The notes beneath the pieces were generated by a model. That model was not told the DNA's origin. It searched no databases and was given only the letters and a program-made list of their open reading frames with translations. 35,200 nt of DNA from Verrucomicrobiota bacterium (GTDB lineage: Bacteria > Verrucomicrobiota > Verrucomicrobiia > Verrucomicrobiales > Verrucomicrobiaceae): NCBI GenBank assembly GCA_009885695.1, contig VFKE01000071.1, forward strand, positions 1 to 35,200. The letters are read 5' to 3'. The translations under genes and the position numbers were made by a program. Position 1 is the first letter of the stretch. Each line of letters begins with the position of its first letter. Below, piece after piece: positions 25,380 through 33,934 of this stretch.

Positions 25380-26972
25380 ATGCCATCCAACTCCTCCACG
25401 ACATTCACCGCACTCGCACTCGCACTGGTAGCACTCGCTCCCGGTTCATTGTGCGCCGAAGTAAAACCGAACCCGCTCTTCACGGATGGCGCGGTCCTTC
25501 AGCGCGGCCAAGCCGTTCCGGTCTGGGGCACCGCGCGCGACGGCGAAAAAATAACTGTCGAATTCAACACCCAGAAAGTCAGCACCACCGCCGCCAATGG
25601 CGTTTGGAGCGTGAATCTCAAACCGCTGACTGCTGGCGGGCCGTTCACCATGAAGATTACCGGCGACAACACAGTAACCGTGAACAACCTGCTCATCGGT
25701 GAAGTCTGGGTGTGCTCGGGACAGTCGAACATGCAGTGGGCCTTCTCCAAGGCTCACAACGCCAAGGAAGAAGGCCCAAAGGCGGCATACCCGAAGATCC
25801 GGATGTTCACCGTGCCCAGGAAAATATCGGTCAAGCCTCTGACGGAAGCTGCGGGAAAATGGGTTGAGTGTGCGCCGGGAACCGTCGGAGGGTTTTCCGC
25901 AGTCGGCTACTTTTTCGCCCGGGATCTCTTCCTTAAACAAAATATTCCAGTCGGGATGATCCACACTTCGTGGGGTGGCACCCCGGCGCAGGCATGGACC
26001 AGCCTTGAGGGCTTTGGTTCCGCTCCCGAGTTGAAGGGCTATGCCGATACCGCAAATGCCACCCTGGCCAGCTACACGGCTTTAGCTGCCGCCTATCCAA
26101 CGAAACTGGCTGAATTCCAAGCGGCAAAACATGCTTGGGATGAAACAGTCGGCAAGGCTTTCAATGAAGCGACAAAAGCTTGGAGTGTGGCCAGGGCCGC
26201 CGCCAAGGCCGCCGGTCAGCCGCTGCCTTTGAAGCCCGCGCCAACAAGCCCGGCTCCGCAGGCACCCGCCATCTCGGAAGGTACATCAGGCAGCCCGACG
26301 ACTCTCTTCAACGGCATGGTCGCGCCGATCATTCCCTATGCCATCAAGGGAACCATTTGGTATCAGGGTGAATCGAATGCTCACCAGGCAAAGCGGTATC
26401 GCACGCTTTTCCCGGCGATGATCGCTGACTGGCGGGCAAAATGGAAGCAAGGCGACTTTCCATTTTTATTCGTCCAGATCGCACCCTTCAGCGGTCAGCC
26501 GCCGGAAATTCGTGAGGCGCAGTTACTCACGCTTTCCAAGTCGAAGAACACCGCCATGACCGTGACCACTGACGTGGGCAATGCCGGCGACATCCACCCG
26601 AACCAGAAGGAGCCGGTCGGTCAGCGACTCGCGCTCGCCGCGCGGGCTCTGGCCTATGATGAGAAGATTGAATACTCCGGCCCGCTCTACGCTTCGATGG
26701 CAGCGCAGGGAAACAAGATCACCATCAGCTTCACTCACACCGGCGGCGGACTCGTCGCCAAGGATGGCGAGCTGAAAGGCTTCACCATCGCCGCTGCGAA
26801 TGGGAAATTCGTCCCCGCAAAGGCGGAGATCAAGGGCAGCACGGTCGTCGTCACCGGCGAAGGCGTGACCGAGCCGAAAGCTGTCCGCTACGGCTGGGCG
26901 AATGTCCCGGATGTGAACCTGTATAACAAGGAAGGCATCCCCGCGTCGCCATTCCGTTCGGATGTGGATTGA
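25380..26972 (+). CDS. Secreted sialate O-acetylesterase-like (SASA) protein
   Basis: The 530-residue protein starts with a signal peptide (to about residue 26, LAPGSLCA|E). A beta-sandwich (LFTDGAVLQRGQAVPVWG, TVEFN, NGVWSVNL) is typical of the N-terminus of the family. The SGNH-type catalytic domain follows: VWVCSGQSNMQW with Ser116, HTSWGGTPAQAW and GTIWYQGESNAH, and TDVGNAGDIHPNQK with the catalytic Asp-His pair. It likely removes acetyl groups from sugars in sialic acid or plant and algal polysaccharides outside the cell. It is monocistronic: the next gene is on the other strand. The length is standard for this group. Family firm, substrate open. Confidence 0.93.
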   Translation: MPSNSSTTFTALALALVALAPGSLCAEVKPNPLFTDGAVLQRGQAVPVWGTARDGEKITVEFNTQKVSTTAANGVWSVNLKPLTAGGPFTMKITGDNTVTVNNLLIGEVWVCSGQSNMQWAFSKAHNAKEEGPKAAYPKIRMFTVPRKISVKPLTEAAGKWVECAPGTVGGFSAVGYFFARDLFLKQNIPVGMIHTSWGGTPAQAWTSLEGFGSAPELKGYADTANATLASYTALAAAYPTKLAEFQAAKHAWDETVGKAFNEATKAWSVARAAAKAAGQPLPLKPAPTSPAPQAPAISEGTSGSPTTLFNGMVAPIIPYAIKGTIWYQGESNAHQAKRYRTLFPAMIADWRAKWKQGDFPFLFVQIAPFSGQPPEIREAQLLTLSKSKNTAMTVTTDVGNAGDIHPNQKEPVGQRLALAARALAYDEKIEYSGPLYASMAAQGNKITISFTHTGGGLVAKDGELKGFTIAAANGKFVPAKAEIKGSTVVVTGEGVTEPKAVRYGWANVPDVNLYNKEGIPASPFRSDVD

Positions 26973-27113
26973 GAAAAAATCTGAAATTCAGGGATATGGG
27001 TTCAGTGGGCACATCATGACAAACTCGCGTGCTCTTGCCCTGATAGATTCGATTTTATCCAACGGCCTGAGCAAGCGACAGTCACCTTGCTCTATTCGCA
27101 TCCGAATCCATTT
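26973..27113. other. Convergent intergenic region with weak hairpin
   Basis: Between convergent genes. GAGCAAG at 27069-27075 and CTTGCTC at 27086-27092 are perfect 7-bp inverted repeats with a 10-base loop, without a clear T-run. It may act as a bidirectional terminator; nothing else was seen. Confidence 0.3.
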
Positions 27114-28355
27114 CTATAGCGGAAAACTCAACATGTTTCCAGCCTGAAGCCAATCACACGGATATTCCCACAGGGGCTCAAACCAAAATGAATGACTTAG
27201 CCGTTTCTTCAGCAATGCACGCAGACTTTGTTTGATGGAAATTTTGGCGCGTTCCAGGGCAAAAAGCAGCCGGCCATTCCAAGTATTCGGATAGATTGTC
27301 CAACCACGCACTGGCGTGATTTCCGTTCGCCAGCCATCCGCCCAGGGGCATCGGGTGATGAAACTAACGCGGCGCAAAGTGGGATCGGTGCAGGCGCGCT
27401 GGAGCGCTTCCGCCATGATCAATCGACCTGGGCCCAGTTCGCCCAATTCCTCGAGGTAGGCGATCTTTTGCAGGTGGAGAGCGCCTCCGGTTCGGAACCA
27501 GAAAATGGTGGCGATGGGACTTGGACCCAGCCAAAGCAGATCGATCTCGCAACGCCCCTGGGAGCCCAGGCTTGCGCATAGCGAGGAGTAGAAGGCCACC
27601 AGTTCGGGCTTGCAGGCCACGGCACCGCCCTGGACACCTTTCCAGCCCGAGGCCTCGATGCTTAGAAAATGCGACATGGCAGCAGTCAGCTGGTCAGGTC
27701 GGGAAATGCTTTCGTATCGCAAGGGGCCGAGTTTCGAGGCGCGCTTCAGGCCTCGCACCAGATTGCTGCGATGGTTGGCACTGGCTCCCTTGAGGAGATC
27801 AGCATAACTGCGGTCACAAGACAGCCAAGCCGAACCGTCCAAGATGCGTTGTAACGCCAGGGGTTCTGGATACCGGTCAAGCCACCTTTCCAGTACCGCA
27901 TGGGAAGGAAGCGCCGGTAATCGTAATGACAGATTTCCCAGGCCTGCAGGACTGCGCATCCAAGTCCAGAGTTTCGGCCACACTTCGTCATCCAGACCGG
28001 GTGCCAGTGCATCGGCCAGCGTCATGTGATCGTGGTGAAGCAGGTGCAGTTCCGAGCCTCTGCGCTCAAGAGGAATGACCAGTCTTAAATTCTGCTCCCG
28101 CCACCCAGTGATGAAAAGGAGCGCCCCGGTCTGCGGGGCTAGGTGCTCCAGATAGGCGCGCGCCCAAGCGGGGCATTGATAAAAGTTCACCTGGGGATCC
28201 GAGTCCACCAAAGACTGCCATGGTCTCTCAAGTGCCTCCAACCCCTCTGCGCCCCACTCGCACTGGAATGTCCATCCGGAGTTGACCCCGGGTGAACGCT
28301 GTCGGACCGTTACCGACTTACCCGGCGCATGGGCACTGATAGCATATTGGTTCAT
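27114..28355 (-). CDS. GNAT acyltransferase of the CelD/FemAB-like group
   Basis: The 413-residue protein fits the Acetyltransf_6 (PF13480) group of double-GNAT proteins known from cellulose or polysaccharide gene clusters (CelD/BcsL). Signs are PWQSLVDSDPQVNFYQCPAWARAYLEH near the start, LVRGLKRASKLGPLRYESI (about 210), FLSIEASGWKG (about 240) and the repeated GNAT part IATIFWFRTGGALHLQKIAY. Such enzymes transfer acyl or aminoacyl groups to cell-surface sugars or lipids. No signal peptide is present. It stands alone: no polysaccharide gene is adjacent. The 5' flank (28356-28500) is strikingly AT-rich compared with the rest of the window. Confidence 0.78.
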   Translation of the reverse strand: MNQYAISAHAPGKSVTVRQRSPGVNSGWTFQCEWGAEGLEALERPWQSLVDSDPQVNFYQCPAWARAYLEHLAPQTGALLFITGWREQNLRLVIPLERRGSELHLLHHDHMTLADALAPGLDDEVWPKLWTWMRSPAGLGNLSLRLPALPSHAVLERWLDRYPEPLALQRILDGSAWLSCDRSYADLLKGASANHRSNLVRGLKRASKLGPLRYESISRPDQLTAAMSHFLSIEASGWKGVQGGAVACKPELVAFYSSLCASLGSQGRCEIDLLWLGPSPIATIFWFRTGGALHLQKIAYLEELGELGPGRLIMAEALQRACTDPTLRRVSFITRCPWADGWRTEITPVRGWTIYPNTWNGRLLFALERAKISIKQSLRALLKKRLSHSFWFEPLWEYPCDWLQAGNMLSFPL

Positions 28356-28400
28356 TTTTTGCGTAATTGCGGGATAAATCTAGCAAATTGACTCAATATC

Positions 28401-28429
28401 AGAATACTATTGAATATGATATATTGCAA
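28401..28429 (-). promoter_or_regulatory. Candidate promoter of the GNAT gene
   Basis: On the minus strand TTGCAA is followed after 17 bases by TATTCT, within a locally AT-rich stretch 46 bases upstream of the ATG at 28355. The match to a sigma-70-type promoter is moderate and unproven for this phylum. Confidence 0.3.
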
Positions 28430-28531
28430 TTAAATCTAATGAGATTAAATGGGAAACGGAGTCAGTGCGGTATGGCGCTGAAATTAGACATCCTTTGGAT
28501 TTATTTAGTCTATGCAGGTAGCCTCATCTCT

Positions 28532-28678
28532 TCGTAGCCGCATCTCGTAAGAGTGCGGGAAGAAGCCACGGCAGCCAGTGAAGTCTGCCAATTTCCCGCG
28601 TTTTCGCTTCGCGGCTGCGGGGAGAGCTTCCCTATTTCCCGCGTTCTTACGAACGCGGCTCCGAAATTATTTAAACCA
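28532..28678 (+). repeat. BIME-like double REP element, copy 2
   Basis: The left unit and spacer match copy 1 at 15329 with few changes. An extra unit CCCGCGTTTTCGCTTCGCGGCTGCGGGGAGAGC is inserted before the right unit, which again ends ATTATTTAAACC. The insert also occurs at the right edge of the window in copy 3. Confidence 0.83.
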
Positions 28679-28686
28679 CACTAGCC

Positions 28687-28840
28687 GCCTGTTGAAAAAG
28701 TAACTCGGCCATCCTGGCTGAGTGTGCAACAGGGTTCGCTTCGCGGCTGCGCACCAGCCTGTTGTTTCTCCTACGCATCAGACCAGAGGCCTGATCGACA
28801 CACAGGCTGGAAGCCCGTGTTACCCCGTTTTTCAACAGGC
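28687..28840. mobile_element. MITE-like element with 12-bp inverted ends
   Basis: CCTGTTGAAAAA (28688-28699) and its reverse complement (28828-28839) bound about 150 bases without coding capacity. The neighbouring inner bases GTAAC and GTTAC also match. TAGCC occurs just outside both ends (28682-28686 and 28844-28848) and could be a target duplication. No transposase is in the window. Confidence 0.55.
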
Positions 28841-28870
28841 TGTTAGCCTGGAAAACGCAATGGGCGGGTT

Positions 28871-28998
28871 TTAGACAGGATTAACAAGATTAATAGGATG
28901 GGTTTACGAAGAAACTCATCTTCATCCGCTGGGTGAGTGCGCGCTCTAATCGCAAGTGCCTTCCTCTGAATCCTGTTGGTCAGGCAAATCCTGTCCAA
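28871..28998. repeat. Inverted GACAGGATTAAC-type repeat pair
   Basis: TTAGACAGGATTAACAAG at the left and AATCCTGTTGG...AATCCTGTCC at the right face each other across about 100 bases. Repeats of this GACAGGATTAAC type recur within one locus and suggest a small non-autonomous element. The arms are imperfect. Confidence 0.4.
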
Positions 28999-29097
28999 TT
29001 TCTGTTTTTAGGCTGATCCGTTTCCAACGCCCAGCGAACCTGTGTTTTTACTTTTTTCAGCCCATCAATCCTTCATCCCTGCGGGACGCCTGTGAAA

Positions 29098-29116
29098 GAA
29101 TTTCGATCACCCGTGC
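29098..29116 (+). promoter_or_regulatory. 19-nt motif shared with 25335-25353
   Basis: GAATTTCGATCACCCGTGC has 18 of 19 bases in common with the site before the esterase gene and lies on the same strand, 105 bases before the DUF1549 gene. Function is unknown. Confidence 0.35.
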
Positions 29117-29158
29117 CTACTAATGTATATCCACTATGGGCGCGCTGATTAATCGCAA

Positions 29159-29186
29159 GTAGAAGCGACGCCTCCATCGCTTCTAC
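29159..29186. repeat. Perfect 10-bp hairpin before the DUF1549 gene
   Basis: GTAGAAGCGA and TCGCTTCTAC are exact inverted repeats around an eight-base loop, 35 bases before the DUF1549 start. It could influence the mRNA leader or be a REP-type unit. Confidence 0.55.
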
Positions 29187-29221
29187 TCTTTGTTCAGGGT
29201 TTCCCTAATCCATAAGTTCTC

Positions 29222-32101
29222 ATGATTAGCACCTCCATCAGCTTCGATAAACCCGGCAAGCAGCAGGGTTTTTTCCAAGTTCCTTGCTCTCACAACCTTG
29301 GCGTTTGGGCGAATGTGATGGTCCCCACCACGATTGTCGCAACTTGCCTGGTGCTTTTGCTGCAGCCTGCCCTCGTGGCGGGAACGGTGGACTACACCAA
29401 GGAGATCAAGCCGATCCTCGCCGCGCAGTGCTATACCTGCCACGGCGCGCTCAAACAAAAGAAGGGCCTGCGCCTCGACACCGCCGAGTTCATCCGCAAG
29501 GGCGGCAAGAACGGCCCGGCTGTCGTCGCTGGCAAGCCGGACGAAAGCCTTCTCATCGAGCGCGTGATCACGACCGATCTCGACGAACGCATGCCGCCCG
29601 AACACGAAGGTGAGCCGTTCACGGCGGTGCAAGTCACGCTGCTGCGCGAGTGGATCGCCGCAGGTGCTCTCGCCCCGGCGGATGAAAAGGCCGAGCCCGA
29701 TCCGAAGGAACACTGGGCCTTTCGCCCGCGAGTGCGTCCCCCGGGACCGGTGGTGGCCAACACGAAATGGGTGCGCAATCCCATCGATTCTTTCCTGGCG
29801 AAGCAGCATGAGGAGCGCGGCCTCACGCCGCAGCCCGAAGCTTCACGCGCGGTGCTGTTGCGCCGGCTTTACCTCGACCTCATCGGCCTTCCGCCGACTC
29901 CAGATGAAATCACTGCGTTTGAAAACGACACCGCGCAGGATTGGTATGAGCGCGTCGTGAATCGCTTGCTCGATGACAAGCGCCACGGCGAGCGCTGGGC
30001 ACGGCACTGGATGGACATCTGGCGCTACAGCGACTGGTGGGGACTCGACGCACAGCACCTCTACAGCCAGAAACACATGTGGCACTGGCGCGACTGGATG
30101 GTGGAATCCCTCAACGCCGACGCGCGCTACGACGAGATGATCCGCCTGATGCTCGCCGCGGATGAGTTGCATCCCGCCGACCTTCAGAAACTCCGTGCCA
30201 CCGGCTTCCTGGCGCGGAACTGGGCCCTCTTCAATCGCAACTCCTGGCTGGATGAAACGGTCGAGCATGTGAGCAAGGCATTCCTCGGGCTGACGATGAA
30301 CTGCGCCAAATGCCACGACCACAAATACGACCCCATCGCGCAGGCCGATTACTACCGGATGCGCGCGTTCTTCGAGCCGTATCATGTGCGGCTGGATATG
30401 GTGCCCGGTGAAGGGGACCTCGTGCGCGACGGCATTCCCCGCGCCTTCGATGGGCTGCTCGACACGCCCACTTATCGCTTCGTGCGCGGCGAGGAGGGCA
30501 AGCCGGACAAGTCGAAGGTCATCGCGCCCGGAGTGCCTGCAATTCTGGCGTTCAAGGACGTGACGATTCAGCCCGTCGCGCTTCCGGCGGAGGCGTGGCA
30601 ACCGGAGCGTCGGGCGTGGGTGCTCGACGCGCACCTGTCCGCGGCGCGGAAAAATGTGGAGTCCGCCGCTCCGGAAATCTCCAAGGCGCAGGTGAAGCTG
30701 GCGGCGGCGGAGAAGCGGCACGCCGAGTTGCTCCCGAGCAATCCGGTGACGCCCACGACTCCTCCGCTTCCGAAGCCCGCCATCGAGCAAGCGCCCGCTC
30801 CATCGGCGATTGCGAAGACGCCAACTTCCCCGGAGGCGGCGAAGACTGAGGTGGACGAGGCAAAGGCGGAACTCAACATCGCCGAACTGGCCCTGGCATC
30901 GGCGAAAGAGGAATTGGCGAGCGCTGAAAGACGCGCCGACGCCATGCGTGCTTCGTGGGCCAAGGCCGAATCCGAGCCAGAGAAGGTAGCGGCAGCTGTC
31001 CAAGCCGAGCGCAAGGGTGCCGTCGCCAAAGCCCGCCACGCCCTGGCCCGGTCGGAACTTCGCCTTGCCCAAGCGCCCGCAGAGCAGAAGCCCGCTATCG
31101 AGAAACAACGCAAGACCGACCGCGAGTCGCTGGGAAAAGCCGCCAGCGTCGTGGCGGCACCCATCGCCGCCACCGACAAGTTCACTCCGCTTTACGGCGC
31201 GCAATGGACACCAACGCGTTTCCTCAACTCGCTCCAGGACGACCCCACCGTCGAGTTCGGGCCGAAAAGCAGTGGCCGTCGAACCGCACTGGCGGATTGG
31301 ATTACCGACGCGCGCAATCCGCTCACCGCGCGCGTCGCCGTCAATCACCTCTGGGCTCGGCACATGGGCGCGTCGCTGGTGCCGAACGTGTTTGAGTTTG
31401 GACTCAAGAGCGCTCCGCTCACGCATCCCGAGTTGCTCGACTGGCTGGCGTCCGAGTTGGTGGAGCACGGCTGGAGCATGAAACATCTGCACCGGCTCAT
31501 CGTCACCTCGGCGGCCTATCGCATGAGTTCGTCGGTGGCGGGCGGTGAACCCAACGTGGCGAAGGACCCCGACAACCTGCGCTGGTGGCGGCGCTCGCCC
31601 ATCCGCATCGAGGCGGAGGTGGTGCGGGATTTCATCCTCGCGCTCGCTGGCGAACTCGACCCGGTGATGGGCGGACCTTCGGTGCCGACGGCCAGCCAGG
31701 CGGACTCGAAGCGCCGCAGCCTCTACTTCTTCCACTCGGACAATGAGCGGAACCTGTTCCTCACCACGTTCGATGGAGCCAGCGTGAAGGAGTGTTACCG
31801 GCGCGAGCAGAGCATCGTCCCGCAACAGGCGCTCGCGCTTTCAAACAGCCGCCTGGTGCATGATGGTACCTGCCTCATCGCCAAGCGTCTCGCCGCGAAT
31901 GTTCCGCCGGGCGATGACCCCGCGTTCGTCCGGCAGGCGTTTCGCCATGTGCTCGGCGTCCTGCCGCGCGAGGCGGAACTCGCGGCCTGCGTCAAGACCA
32001 TGGAAGCCTGGGGCAAGCTCCCCGACAGCACTCCCGTGCAGGCCCGCGCTTATCTCGTCTGGGCGCTGCTCAACCACAACGACTTCGTCACGCTGCGTTA
32101 A
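29222..32101 (+). CDS. PSCyt1/DUF1549/DUF1553 cytochrome protein (PSD1 type)
   Basis: The 959-residue protein has the planctomycete-verrucomicrobial order: a cytochrome domain (PSCyt1) with heme motif CYTCH (70-74) and RMPP (Met124, possible axial ligand), DUF1549 with [11 protein letters not shown] near 361, and DUF1553 with [22 protein letters not shown] and [18 protein letters not shown] signal helix ([21 protein letters not shown], about 34-54) makes it periplasmic; an ATG at residue 33 (29318) is an alternative start that places it at the very N-terminus. Residues about 465-650 hold a coiled-coil, Pro/Ala-rich insert. It precedes the DUF1501 gene by 13 bases. The pair recurs in such bacteria and is linked to sulfated or complex sugars; the exact reaction is not known. 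Confidence 0.92.
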   Translation: MISTSISFDKPGKQQGFFQVPCSHNLGVWANVMVPTTIVATCLVLLLQPALVAGTVDYTKEIKPILAAQCYTCHGALKQKKGLRLDTAEFIRKGGKNGPAVVAGKPDESLLIERVITTDLDERMPPEHEGEPFTAVQVTLLREWIAAGALAPADEKAEPDPKEHWAFRPRVRPPGPVVANTKWVRNPIDSFLAKQHEERGLTPQPEASRAVLLRRLYLDLIGLPPTPDEITAFENDTAQDWYERVVNRLLDDKRHGERWARHWMDIWRYSDWWGLDAQHLYSQKHMWHWRDWMVESLNADARYDEMIRLMLAADELHPADLQKLRATGFLARNWALFNRNSWLDETVEHVSKAFLGLTMNCAKCHDHKYDPIAQADYYRMRAFFEPYHVRLDMVPGEGDLVRDGIPRAFDGLLDTPTYRFVRGEEGKPDKSKVIAPGVPAILAFKDVTIQPVALPAEAWQPERRAWVLDAHLSAARKNVESAAPEISKAQVKLAAAEKRHAELLPSNPVTPTTPPLPKPAIEQAPAPSAIAKTPTSPEAAKTEVDEAKAELNIAELALASAKEELASAERRADAMRASWAKAESEPEKVAAAVQAERKGAVAKARHALARSELRLAQAPAEQKPAIEKQRKTDRESLGKAASVVAAPIAATDKFTPLYGAQWTPTRFLNSLQDDPTVEFGPKSSGRRTALADWITDARNPLTARVAVNHLWARHMGASLVPNVFEFGLKSAPLTHPELLDWLASELVEHGWSMKHLHRLIVTSAAYRMSSSVAGGEPNVAKDPDNLRWWRRSPIRIEAEVVRDFILALAGELDPVMGGPSVPTASQADSKRRSLYFFHSDNERNLFLTTFDGASVKECYRREQSIVPQQALALSNSRLVHDGTCLIAKRLAANVPPGDDPAFVRQAFRHVLGVLPREAELAACVKTMEAWGKLPDSTPVQARAYLVWALLNHNDFVTLR

Positions 32102-32114
32102 CCCATTTCCACCG

Positions 32115-33569
32115 ATGAAAACTGAATTCAATCCACTTCAGCACGCGCTCTCGCGACGCACCTTCCTCGCCGACATGGGCATGGGTTTCACGGGGCTCGC
32201 ACTCGGAGCCATGCTCCAGCGCGATGGCTTCGCCAGCACCGCCTGGGCGCCGCCGACGGGCCAGCCGCATTTTCCGCCGAAGGCGAAGAACGTCATCTGG
32301 CTCTTCATGAACGGCGGCGTCAGCCACATGGAAAGCTTCGACCCCAAGCCCATGATTACGAAGTATGGCGGCAAGACGATTGCCGAAACGCCGTTCGCGG
32401 ACACGCAGGACCCGAAGAAGCTCGCGCTCGAACGCCTGGTGGTGCCGGACGTCAACGGCAACCAGCGCAACACGCTCTATCCCATGCAAGTCGGTTTCAA
32501 GAAACACGGCCAGAGCGGCATCGAAGTGAGCGATTGGTTCCCGCACATCGCGCGCAACGTGGACCGGCTGGCTGTCGTGCGCTCGATGTGGACCACCGAT
32601 AGCAATCACGGCGCGCAGACCCAGTTCCACTCGGGCAGGCATCAGAACGACGGCCAATTCCCGACGCTCGGCGCGTGGGTGCATTACGGTCTCGGCAGCC
32701 TGAACGACAACCTGCCGCAGTTCATCTCCATCGGCACCCGTCCCAACTGGAACAAGCGCGATGGCCACTATCTCGGCCCCGCGCACGACTCCGTGCCGCT
32801 GCGCATCGACCCGGACAACCCGCTCGATTTCGGCAAACCCGAACCCCGCTTCGCCGGCGACGCGCAAAGCCTCGGCATGGACCTTGTTCAGCAACTCAAT
32901 GCGCTGCGCGGCGTCGAATATCCGCAGGATCCCGCGATGGCCGCCCGGGTAGCCTCGTACGAGCTGGCCTTCCGCATGCAACGCTCGGTGCCCGAGGTGC
33001 TCGACTTCTCGAAGGAAACCGCACAGACGAAAGCCCTCTACGGCATCGACCGGCCGCACTGCCGCGACTTCGCCACACAACTCCTCGCTGCGCGGCGCCT
33101 CGTCGAGCGCGGCGTGCGCTTCATCCAGATTCAGCACGGCGGCGGTAGCAATGGCGCGTGGGACGCCCATGCTGGACTCAAAACCAACCACACCAACAAC
33201 GCGCTCGCCGTGGACCAGCCCATCGGCGCGCTCCTGGAAGACCTGGAGCAGCGTGGCCTGCTCGACGAAACCCTCGTCATCTTCGCCTCCGAGTTCGGCC
33301 GCACGCCCGGCTCACAGGGCGGCGACGGTCGCGACCACCACATCTTCGGCTTCAGCGTCTGGATGGCGGGCGGTGGCCTGAAGCGCGGCGTGGTGCATGG
33401 CGCGACCGACGAGATCGGATTCCACGCCGTGGAGAACCGCCACTACGTCACCGACATCCACGCCACCATCCTCCACCAACTCGGCCTCAACTCCCGTCAA
33501 CTCGAGATCCCCGGCCGCAAGCGTCTCGCTATCGACCATGGGAGCCCGATCACCGAGATTATCGCCTGA
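32115..33569 (+). CDS. DUF1501 family Tat-exported protein
   Basis: The 484-residue protein has the DUF1501 (sulfatase-like) pattern. A twin-arginine signal [10 protein letters not shown] (13-22) indicates folded export. The alkaline-phosphatase-like core starts [21 protein letters not shown] and continues with [61 protein letters not shown] and the final [11 protein letters not shown]. The metal-binding Asp and His residues of the fold are visible. The start at 32115 is the first ATG after the upstream stop, 13 bases away, so the two genes are an operon. In the known families the partner is the cytochrome/DUF1553 protein. It likely acts in the periplasm on a sulfate- or phosphate-bearing polymer; this is inference. 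Confidence 0.92.
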   Translation: MKTEFNPLQHALSRRTFLADMGMGFTGLALGAMLQRDGFASTAWAPPTGQPHFPPKAKNVIWLFMNGGVSHMESFDPKPMITKYGGKTIAETPFADTQDPKKLALERLVVPDVNGNQRNTLYPMQVGFKKHGQSGIEVSDWFPHIARNVDRLAVVRSMWTTDSNHGAQTQFHSGRHQNDGQFPTLGAWVHYGLGSLNDNLPQFISIGTRPNWNKRDGHYLGPAHDSVPLRIDPDNPLDFGKPEPRFAGDAQSLGMDLVQQLNALRGVEYPQDPAMAARVASYELAFRMQRSVPEVLDFSKETAQTKALYGIDRPHCRDFATQLLAARRLVERGVRFIQIQHGGGSNGAWDAHAGLKTNHTNNALAVDQPIGALLEDLEQRGLLDETLVIFASEFGRTPGSQGGDGRDHHIFGFSVWMAGGGLKRGVVHGATDEIGFHAVENRHYVTDIHATILHQLGLNSRQLEIPGRKRLAIDHGSPITEIIA

Positions 33570-33588
33570 GACACGGGGCCCGAGAATG

Positions 33589-33702
33589 GGGTCTGTCAAG
33601 AATGGCGCTTAGTTAAAAACTGTTTTCGCCGCGAATTCAACGTAGAATCAAGTGTATGAAGACGGAAAGCCCTCTTAACTAAGTGCCATTCGGGTCTGTC
33701 AA
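33589..33702. mobile_element. 92-bp MITE with target duplications
   Basis: The element spans 33600-33691 with inverted ends GAATGGCGCTTAGTTAA (33600-33616) and TTAACTAAGTGCCATTC (33675-33691), 16 of 17 complementary. It is flanked by exact 11-bp direct repeats GGGTCTGTCAA at 33589-33599 and 33692-33702. End length and an 11-bp duplication fit an IS4-family source. The interior of 58 bases has no coding capacity beyond a short ATG-start fragment, so it depends on a transposase elsewhere. Confidence 0.85.
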
Positions 33703-33726
33703 GATTCTGGACACTTCAACCGACAA

Positions 33727-33928
33727 ATGACCTTCGCCTACGCTTACGACTCTGCCCGGCCCGGTCGTGTCTGCGTATGCTTACACCTTGAACAATATCA
33801 GCCAGCGCACCAATGTAGCCACCCGTGGCCGCCGGCTGGGACCGGAACTGCGTCAACTTCGGCCAGGTCAGTCACGCCGATCAATACGACGACATCGGCA
33901 ACCGGCAGGAAGTGATCAGATTAAAGCT
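33727..33928 (+). pseudogene. RHS/YD-repeat protein fragment, frameshifted
   Basis: Three frames carry pieces of an RHS/YD-repeat polypeptide in the right order: FAYAYDSA in the first, AYAYTLNNISQRTNVA in the second, and GQVSHADQYDDIGNRQE in the third. The YDDIGNRQ string is the typical YD repeat. At least two frameshifts separate them, and no start or stop of a full RHS gene is present, so this is a decayed fragment of about 200 bases. The second-frame piece runs openly into the following glycosidase-like gene, which would mislead gene callers into a longer start. Confidence 0.75.
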
Positions 33929-33934
33929 GACAGC

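Larger units (their letters stand above)
28356..29221. other. Repeat-packed non-coding region
   Basis: No convincing gene in 866 bases. From left to right it holds an AT-rich promoter-like segment, a BIME-like copy (28532-28678), a MITE-like element (28687-28840), a pair of GGATTA/TAATCC-type inverted repeats (28871-28998), two copies of GCGCGCT..AATCGCAAGT (28939-28957 and 29140-29160), the shared 19-nt motif at 29098 and a hairpin (29159-29186) before the DUF1549 gene. Confidence 0.75.

Noticed and set aside
24739-25404. 221-residue minus-strand frame overlapping the SDH-type gene
   Set aside because: It lies in another frame of a real gene; the leading part is not recognisable.
29843-31825. 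660-residue open frame opposite the DUF1549 gene
   Set aside because: It is Arg/Val/His-rich shadow sequence inside a clear cytochrome/DUF1553 gene.
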